A stretch of DNA of 11,892 nucleotides from Enteropsectra breve (Eukaryota; Microsporidia). Position numbers and translations under genes: made by a program. This document shows, one piece after another, positions 6,949 through 11,892 of this stretch. Under the pieces are notes generated by a model. It did not search any database. It was not told the origin of the DNA and saw nothing but the letters and a program-made list of their open reading frames with translations. The DNA lies in the NCBI GenBank assembly GCA_024243835.1, contig JALPMN010000493.1:1-11892 (forward strand), given 5' to 3'. Positions within the stretch are counted from its first letter, which is position 1; each line of letters opens with the position of its first letter.

Positions 6949-7572
6949 ATGCTTCTTTACATCGCTTTAGATCTCAACATGGAGGCATGGGGCTCAGAAC
7001 AAGAAGAGCCCTTCACAGCGCTTAGGATATTCATGAATGCTTTTCTGAGGAGCCATCCAGAAAATAGAATTAAAATAATAAACTCGCTCAAAATAATACA
7101 TGATAGCAGCTCTGATAATGATCTTGAAACAGTTATTGAGCTTTCCAAATCAGGAAGAAAGCTCTCAGTCACACCCGCGGATGTTGGACTTGCTCTTTAC
7201 GGCTCTGCCGAAAGAATATTAATTTTTTCAATGACGTCTGAAAACAAGGACCATTTCTTGAACTACGCCAAGTGCATGAGTCTTGCTGCGGAAAATAAGG
7301 TGCGGATAGATGTATTTTCTAAATTAACCAACAATTCCCTCGAGCTGCTTGCGGAAGGCACAGGCGGCAGCTGCTTTAGCACGTTTTCCATCGAGAATTT
7401 CCTGAGCCTGCTTGGCTCCTTTCCCAGCGAGTATCCCATTAAGGATGTGCTTTGCTACTGCTGCAGTAAACGAACGGATGTTGGCCATGTGTGTCCCGTG
7501 TGTCTGACCGTGTATTGTAAATTTGTGCCTATTTGCAAGAGATGCAAAATCAAGTTTATATTTGCCAAATAG
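6949..7572 (+). CDS. TFB4: TFIIH core subunit Tfb4 (p34)
   Basis: A protein of 207 residues. Tfb4/p34 is a structural subunit of the TFIIH core, needed for RNA polymerase II promoter opening and nucleotide excision repair; it pairs with the p44 subunit. The N-terminal von Willebrand A-like domain opens with LLYIALDLNMEAWG (2-15). Conserved later parts are VTPADVGLALYG (74-85), NKVRIDVFSKL (116-126) and LELLAEGTGGSCF (131-143). The C-terminus is the diagnostic Cys-rich zinc module, with Cys 169, 171, 172, 182, 185, 190, 196 and 199, including DVGHVCPVCLTVYC (177-190). The family is usually near 300 residues, so loops have been trimmed, as is common in microsporidia. AATAAA follows at 7584-7589 and 7603-7608. 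Confidence 0.92.
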   Translation: MLLYIALDLNMEAWGSEQEEPFTALRIFMNAFLRSHPENRIKIINSLKIIHDSSSDNDLETVIELSKSGRKLSVTPADVGLALYGSAERILIFSMTSENKDHFLNYAKCMSLAAENKVRIDVFSKLTNNSLELLAEGTGGSCFSTFSIENFLSLLGSFPSEYPIKDVLCYCCSKRTDVGHVCPVCLTVYCKFVPICKRCKIKFIFAK

Positions 7573-7942
7573 ACTCTGAAAAAAATAAAGTTTTATGTCA
7601 AAAATAAAGTTACATATCGAAATGAATCAAAGCTACATTTCAGTGTGATTATATAAAGTATTAACAATGCTTTTTGTACTTCAATTCTTTCTTTACATAG
7701 GCTTTCAAACAGTTTTTACAATTTTGACAAGCGAAGAGGTTTTTTTATATTTTTTTACTTTGAGCAGAGACCTATGAATAAATTCTTTATTATTATTACA
7801 ATTTTGACATCTTCAGTCATTTTATGTTGTATACTTTGATATCAATAAAAATCTAGTTTATGAGAATGTTTTAAAAATATCATTGCAGCAGAATTATTCA
7901 TTTTGTAAGTTACTTCTATAAAATATTTTAAATACCCTTAAA
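7573..7942. other. Spacer with polyadenylation signals and a short direct repeat
   Basis: AATAAA occurs twice soon after the TFB4 stop (7584-7589, 7603-7608), the likely 3' end of that transcript. ACAATTTTGACA is repeated at 7718-7729 and 7798-7809, exactly 80 bases apart. The rest is AT-rich with no gene; the last part should hold the promoter of the TFIIF gene. Confidence 0.55.
7935..7937 (+). promoter_or_regulatory. CCC start-site motif of the TFIIF large subunit gene
   Basis: TACCC lies five bases before the ATG at 7943, matching the microsporidian CCC-like start motif. It supports this ATG as the real start. Confidence 0.45.
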
Positions 7943-8839
7943 ATGCCGACTAAGAGTCTTGATCTGGTTTTTCACAAGGACACGGAGACATGCATTTTCA
8001 GCAATGTAAATATGAAAAGCCTGGCAACTCCACTGAACATCGAGAGGGAAGAGCCGCTTGCCGAGGAGGAGCAGCTGTACGGAAAAAAGAAGAGCATGGT
8101 GGTGGACTACGAGCCAGAAGAGTACATTGCGCTCAAGGCGGTGGAGCAAGAGCCGTTGGTGCTGTCTGACATCGAGGGAAGGAGCTATGCAGGGAAGTAC
8201 CAGGAGATGGGGGACAACAGCAGCATGTATTTTGCATTCATCAACATGGGCGGCCATCTGCGGGTTGTGCCCATAGACAAATGGTACAACTTTACGCAAA
8301 GAACCAGCTCGGCACTTAATGCAGACGGACTTGAAAAAAATATGGATATTCTGGAGAGAAAGCTGAATGCCAGTGCAGCCATTGATTTTGACGATTCAAC
8401 GGAGAGCAACAGCGAGGCACAGCCTGATTTTGAGGAAATATTTGATGATGACGATGGAGAAGAGGCATCGGTTGTGGTTGTGCGGGAGAAGAGACTAACA
8501 AGATCAGGAAGAGAGCTGCAGAGCCTTGTGGAAAATTTGGACAAAAGCGAAGAAAACAGCGAGGACAAGGATGGCACTAAGGGGGCGGACCGAGATTCTG
8601 ACGATGAGGACGCTACGAAGAGAAAAAAGAAAGACCTAAAGCTGGACAAGGAGTATCTGAGAAGAATATTTGAAAAGAAACAGCTTGGAATAAAAGAGCT
8701 GCTGGTGGAGCTGAGAACGAAGTTTAAACTGGATGATGATGAGAAAAAGGTGATAAGGGAGTTTATTCATGAGAGCTGCACCTTTATAATGAATGCAAAG
8801 ACGAAGGAGAAAATATTCAAATTAAAAAAGACAGAATAA
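7943..8839 (+). CDS. TFG1: TFIIF large subunit (RAP74 / Tfg1)
   Basis: A protein of 298 residues. RAP74 is the alpha subunit of TFIIF, which pairs with RAP30, binds RNA polymerase II, and acts in initiation and elongation. The dimerisation (triple-barrel) domain is at about 50-145, with LVLSDIEGRSYAGKYQ (72-87), SMYFAFINMGG (94-104) and the hallmark PIDKWYNFTQR (110-120), then a helix (DGLEKNMDILERKLN). Residues 148-230 are an acidic, Ser-rich disordered linker with basic patches (RKKKD at 227-231). Residues 233-296 form the C-terminal winged helix, which in other species binds the CTD phosphatase Fcp1. The family is typically 500-700 residues; the loss is mainly linker. The start is supported by the CCC motif just upstream. 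Confidence 0.87.
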   Translation: MPTKSLDLVFHKDTETCIFSNVNMKSLATPLNIEREEPLAEEEQLYGKKKSMVVDYEPEEYIALKAVEQEPLVLSDIEGRSYAGKYQEMGDNSSMYFAFINMGGHLRVVPIDKWYNFTQRTSSALNADGLEKNMDILERKLNASAAIDFDDSTESNSEAQPDFEEIFDDDDGEEASVVVVREKRLTRSGRELQSLVENLDKSEENSEDKDGTKGADRDSDDEDATKRKKKDLKLDKEYLRRIFEKKQLGIKELLVELRTKFKLDDDEKKVIREFIHESCTFIMNAKTKEKIFKLKKTE

Positions 8840-8873
8840 TAATGAAGAGAACTCAAAATGTTAAATACGATGA

Positions 8874-9024
8874 ATATTATTATTAGAACCATATTAAGAA
8901 TATATAAATATTACTATTAAAACTATTCTAAGAATACTGTCTAAAAATATTACTATTAAAACCATATTAAGAATACTGTCTAAAAATATTAACATTAAAA
9001 CCTTTTTAAGAATACTGTCTAAAA
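8874..9024 (+). repeat. 39-bp tandem repeat array
   Basis: A shorter diverged unit (8874-8907) is followed by three 39-bp units at 8908-8946, 8947-8985 and 8986-9024. Each contains TAAGAATACTGTCTAAAA. It starts about 35 bases after the TFIIF gene stop and may overlap that transcript's 3' end. Confidence 0.85.
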
Positions 9025-9131
9025 ATAGTTTTGAATTTATTCTTAGAATCCTGTTGAATCAGCGTGTATTTGTCTTTTGTATGAAGAAATACGAGGTGTT
9101 TATTTAACTCAGGCAAGCTACTCTGTATAAT

Positions 9132-9227
9132 GTAAATATCATGAGTGAAAATTACTACACTTATAATAATTCTATTGTCAATATAAGTACCATAAGTGAA
9201 GATTACTACACTTATAATAATTCTATT
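9132..9227 (+). repeat. 45-bp direct repeat, two copies 51 bases apart
   Basis: Copies are at 9132-9176 and 9183-9227. Both end ATTACTACACTTATAATAAT then TCTATT. The repeat lies in the 482-base spacer upstream of the RuvB-like gene and is unrelated to the 39-bp array just before it. The rest of this spacer (8840-9321) holds no gene. Confidence 0.85.
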
Positions 9228-9315
9228 ATACAATAGTAATAGCTATGATTTTTTATTGCGCTTTTCAGTGTGATGTTTTTTTTCTTAGAGCTTCTATTTT
9301 CGCAAAATATTTTAG

Positions 9316-9318
9316 CCC
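9316..9318 (+). promoter_or_regulatory. CCC start-site motif of the RuvB-like gene
   Basis: AGCCC ends three bases before the ATG at 9322, again fitting the microsporidian CCC-like signal and supporting this start. Confidence 0.45.
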
Positions 9319-9321
9319 TGA

Positions 9322-10593
9322 ATGGCACTAGAAAACAGATACATCCACAACAGCATTTCAGAATCACAGACAAAGCTGCTTAAAAGAGCAGTGGAAGCCA
9401 AAACAGCCTCGTTCGTCCAGATAATGAGGAAGGGGGGCTTTGGAAGAAACTCTTTCATAAAGGGAGTAATAGAAAACAGATGGTACAACAATGTGAGCAT
9501 CTACGAGATGATCGAGGAGTATGAGAAGGGAAACATACAGGAGTATCTGGCCAAGCTGCTAAGAAGCAACACACGCATAACGATGGAAGAGCAGATGAAA
9601 ATAGCAACCGGAGAGGTGCAGAGCATGAGCCCGGAGAAGATAGTGCTGAAGACCGTGGATATGGAGTCTGCATTTGAAATAGGGGCTGTGATGCGCCACG
9701 AGCTGGAGAGGGAGCGCGTAGCGGTTGGCGATGTAATAAAGGTGTACAAAGACTGTGGGCTGATTGCGAAGCTGAGCAGCAGTGCACTGAATAACTGCGG
9801 CATAGCCAACAATGTTACTTTAAATAATAGCAGTACTTGTAATAATAATTTTACAATGAATAATAATAGTACTTTAAATAATAACAATAGTACTTTAAAT
9901 AATAACAATAATACTTTGAATAATAACATTACTTGTAATAATAATAGTACTTGTAATAATAACATTACTTTAAATAACGGGAGTATCGAGGGAGAAATAA
10001 TAAAGATGGAGGATGTTGTGAGTATTTTAACTTTAGATCAACTAGATCTGATCAATGATCCAGGAAATTATGATGAAATAAACTATGGAGGGGAGGTATC
10101 GCTCTATAAGTCCTATTTTGTGGCCAAAGATGTGCAGAACAAGGTTGATAGCAAAGTAAGGGAGCTTTGCAGGGGCTCCAAGGCAGAGCTTGAGAGGGGC
10201 ATTTTGGTAGTTAAGGACTTAGACTTTCTGAAAGAAGATGCAGCGCTATATCCAGTTGCTCTAAAGACGCTTAGGCATTTGGTGCAGTTTAAAAACTCAG
10301 AACTGTGTCCTCATGTCATTCTGTGTGGGGAAATTAAGGAATGCGAGATCACAGGAGTGGAGGATATTAAGAACAGTTTTATAAAGATAGTGCTTGAAAA
10401 ACACAGTGATGAGGAATTGCTTGAAATACTGAAGATGAAGCTGGGAGAAGAGGGCAGTTCAGACCTCTTAAAATACCTGTGCGAGACAGTAAAGAACAAA
10501 GGCATTTACTATGTGATTAATATGATAGAGGGGAGCAGAGAGAAGGGGCTAACGATGGAAAATATAAAGCATATGATGAAGCTGTTTAAATAA
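9322..10593 (+). CDS. RVB2: RuvB-like 2 (Rvb2/reptin) homologue lacking ATPase motifs
   Basis: A protein of 423 residues. Rvb2 normally forms hetero-hexamers with Rvb1 as an AAA+ ATPase in INO80/SWR1-type remodelers, R2TP and snoRNP assembly. Family membership is clear from the insert domain: EEQMKIATGEVQ (89-100), then IVLKTVDMESAFEIG (107-121) and ERVAVGDVIKV (131-141). The reptin-like TVDMES form favours Rvb2 over Rvb1. It continues with EGEIIKMEDVVSILTLDQLDLIN (223-245; key GE and LDLIN) and VQNKVDSKVRELCRGSKAEL (271-290). The ATPase parts have gone. After IMRKGGFGRNSF (34-45) the Walker A GxxGxGKT is missing. The Walker B DE is KD in GILVVKDLDFL (293-303). The arginine-finger segment (normally '..LLDR') and sensor-2 Arg ('LRY', here GIYY, 394-397) are not visible. 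An Asn-rich insertion (163-219) sits in the insert domain. AATAAA follows at 10621. Confidence 0.8.
   Translation: MALENRYIHNSISESQTKLLKRAVEAKTASFVQIMRKGGFGRNSFIKGVIENRWYNNVSIYEMIEEYEKGNIQEYLAKLLRSNTRITMEEQMKIATGEVQSMSPEKIVLKTVDMESAFEIGAVMRHELERERVAVGDVIKVYKDCGLIAKLSSSALNNCGIANNVTLNNSSTCNNNFTMNNNSTLNNNNSTLNNNNNTLNNNITCNNNSTCNNNITLNNGSIEGEIIKMEDVVSILTLDQLDLINDPGNYDEINYGGEVSLYKSYFVAKDVQNKVDSKVRELCRGSKAELERGILVVKDLDFLKEDAALYPVALKTLRHLVQFKNSELCPHVILCGEIKECEITGVEDIKNSFIKIVLEKHSDEELLEILKMKLGEEGSSDLLKYLCETVKNKGIYYVINMIEGSREKGLTMENIKHMMKLFK
9808..9978 (+). repeat. In-frame Asn-rich low-complexity repeat inside RVB2
   Basis: Codons 163-219 consist mainly of AAT/AAC runs punctuated by ACT with TTA, TGT, ATG or TTG. 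They encode units such as STLNNNN and ITCNNN, about seven or eight times. It replaces a short loop of the insert domain between the two well-conserved segments ending LIAKL (151) and starting EGEI (223). The base pattern is microsatellite-like (AATAATAAC...) and much more AT-rich than the surrounding coding sequence. Confidence 0.85.
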
Positions 10594-10620
10594 CTATGTA
10601 GGAGACTATTTAACCTTAAA

Positions 10621-10626
10621 AATAAA
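10621..10626 (+). terminator. AATAAA polyadenylation signal after RVB2
   Basis: AATAAA lies 28 bases after the RVB2 stop, in the 115-base spacer before DBP5, so it is the likely 3' end signal of the RVB2 transcript. Confidence 0.4.
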
Positions 10627-10705
10627 ATTACTGAATTAAAACAATATGTCTATAAACTGTTTTCTAAATTTTATCACAATTAGTAAAATACTGCTATTTA
10701 TTTAA

Positions 10706-10708
10706 CCC
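10706..10708 (+). promoter_or_regulatory. CCC start-site motif of DBP5
   Basis: AACCC directly abuts the ATG at 10709. With zero spacing the 5' untranslated region would be extremely short, if the motif marks the transcription start as proposed for microsporidia. Confidence 0.45.
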
Positions 10709-11892
10709 ATGGAAACTGAGGCTCCAAAATCTGCAACATACGAGGCAACCAAAGAGCTGCTTGTGAGCTTGAAGGAAGACACATCCAAAGTCTCTGAGCT
10801 GAATGTAAATGAGCTCTACTCCATACAGCTCAAGAGCGGCACGGAGGTGACATGCACAACCACCTTCGACGAAATGGGGCTCAAGGACGAGATTCTCCAG
10901 AGCATCTACCGGCTGAGCTATGAGAAGCCATCGCCAATTCAGAATATCGCCATTCCGCACATTCTGAAGGGAAACAGCGTTGCCTTTCACTCAAAGAGCG
11001 GAACGGGAAAAACCGTGGCATTTACTCTCGGCGCACTAAACAAGGCCGAGAAGGGAAAGGGCCCGCAGATAATTATTTTAACGCCCACGAGGGAACTGAA
11101 CACACAGGTGGGGGAGGTTGTTCTCCAGATAGCCGGCTCGATGGGTATTTCTGTGTGCGTTGCACAGCGCAACTTTGTTTCTGAAGAAATAAACGAAGAG
11201 ATTGTTGTTGGGTGCCCTGGAAAGATATTTGGCCTGATAAACAGCGGGGTGATAAAGAAAGACGATATTTCGATGATTGTTTTTGATGAGGCTGACATTC
11301 TCATTTCCCAGCAGAGCTTCAGCATGCACACCATCAGCCTTCTGAAAAAACTGGGTGCATCGCAAAAGATATTCTTTTCAGCGACATATTCTGAATTCTC
11401 CCAGAAGGCCCTAAAAAAGCTTGTTCCTGACTGTGACACGTTTTTTGAGAAAAATGTGAAGGCTGACAAAATACAGCTGTACAACATACAGGTGCCAGGG
11501 AACAAGAGGGTTGCAGCACTCAAGGATTTCTTCACGTATCTCACGATTGCCCAGACGATTATTTTTGTTGGGACTAAGCACGGGGTTGACAGCATTGCAG
11601 AAGCGCTGGTAAAAGACGGATTTTCAGTAAGCAAAATACACGGCGGAATGTCCATTGAGGAGCGAGACGAATCCTACAGTCTTTTTTACAACGCAAAGAC
11701 AAAGATCCTTGTTTCTACCGATGTGTTTTCGCGTGGAATGGATATCCCTCAGGTAAATCTTATTATCAATTATGATCTTCCCAGCCACAGCGAGGAGTCG
11801 CTCAAGGAGTGCTACATCCACCGCATCGGGCGCTCAGGGCGCTTCGACCGTGTTGGTTTTGTGGTTGATTTTGTCAAGGATGATGCAGATGC
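10709..11892 (+). CDS. DBP5: DEAD-box RNA helicase Dbp5 (mRNA export), 3' end outside window
   Basis: 394 codons are present and the frame runs off the right edge. Dbp5/DDX19 works at the cytoplasmic face of the nuclear pore, where with Gle1 it remodels exported mRNPs. Motifs in order: an N-terminal extension with LYSIQL (36-41) before FDEMGLKDEIL, similar to the Dbp5 'PLYS..SF.EL.L' stretch; Q motif KPSPIQ (73-78); Walker A SKSGTGKT (95-102); PTREL (126-130); GCPGK (168-172, where most helicases have TPG); DEAD (193-196); SAT (224-226); IIFVGTK (284-290); SRGMDIP (341-347); HRIGRSGR (371-378). All residues needed for ATP hydrolysis and RNA unwinding are present. The closest alternative is another DEAD-box member of the eIF4A type, but the N-terminal extension and the extended loop before YIHRIGR favour Dbp5. 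The CCC motif supports the start. Confidence 0.85.
   Translation, partial: METEAPKSATYEATKELLVSLKEDTSKVSELNVNELYSIQLKSGTEVTCTTTFDEMGLKDEILQSIYRLSYEKPSPIQNIAIPHILKGNSVAFHSKSGTGKTVAFTLGALNKAEKGKGPQIIILTPTRELNTQVGEVVLQIAGSMGISVCVAQRNFVSEEINEEIVVGCPGKIFGLINSGVIKKDDISMIVFDEADILISQQSFSMHTISLLKKLGASQKIFFSATYSEFSQKALKKLVPDCDTFFEKNVKADKIQLYNIQVPGNKRVAALKDFFTYLTIAQTIIFVGTKHGVDSIAEALVKDGFSVSKIHGGMSIEERDESYSLFYNAKTKILVSTDVFSRGMDIPQVNLIINYDLPSHSEESLKECYIHRIGRSGRFDRVGFVVDFVKDDAD

Noticed and set aside
8185..8649. Antisense Ser-rich open frame
   Set aside because: It is a shadow of the acidic linker of RAP74.
9501..9965. Antisense open frame of 154 codons rich in Leu and Val
   Set aside because: It is the mirror of the Asn codon repeats and coding sequence of the RuvB-like gene, with no independent features.

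Overview
The window looks like nuclear DNA from a microsporidian or a close relative. The genes are short, intronless versions of conserved eukaryotic proteins. Spacers are AT-rich, and four plus-strand genes have a CCC triplet within about 15 bases of the start codon, a start-site signal known from microsporidia. AATAAA-type polyadenylation signals sit at or just after several stops. The mobile elements and spacers of several hundred bases argue against an extremely compact Encephalitozoon-type genome. I cannot name a genus.

Positions 1-3825 hold mobile-element wreckage. A decayed Ty3/gypsy fragment on the minus strand (127-2166: reverse transcriptase, RNase H, integrase, polypurine tract, start of the 3' LTR) lies between two copies of one pogo-like DNA transposon. 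Only an end of copy A is in the window (1-124). Copy B is complete (2169-3703, TA on each side). Both present the same element end to the gypsy fragment, in opposite orientation, and the DNA beyond copy B does not continue the gypsy coding sequence. That suggests a rearrangement through the transposon copies. A degenerate 20-bp tandem repeat (3708-3825) follows, then an empty AT-rich stretch to 4703.

Positions 4704-11892 hold six host genes. First is a divergent USP-type deubiquitinase-like protein that appears to have lost its catalytic Cys and His (4704-5642). A sliding-clamp protein, most like Rad9 of the 9-1-1 checkpoint clamp, lies on the minus strand (5920-6597). It is divergent from the TFIIH subunit Tfb4/p34 (6949-7572). 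Then, all on the plus strand, come the TFIIF large subunit RAP74/Tfg1 (7943-8839), a RuvB-like 2 (reptin) homologue that has lost its recognisable ATPase motifs and carries an Asn-rich insertion (9322-10593), and the mRNA-export DEAD-box helicase Dbp5, cut by the window edge (10709-11892).

Four of these genes belong to core transcription, chromatin or mRNA export, and the clamp belongs to the DNA-damage checkpoint. I see no sign of operons; each gene has its own AT-rich spacer, and several spacers carry their own private tandem repeat. The most notable observations are the apparent pseudo-ATPase Rvb2, the apparent pseudo-deubiquitinase, and the architecture of the transposon and gypsy fragment.
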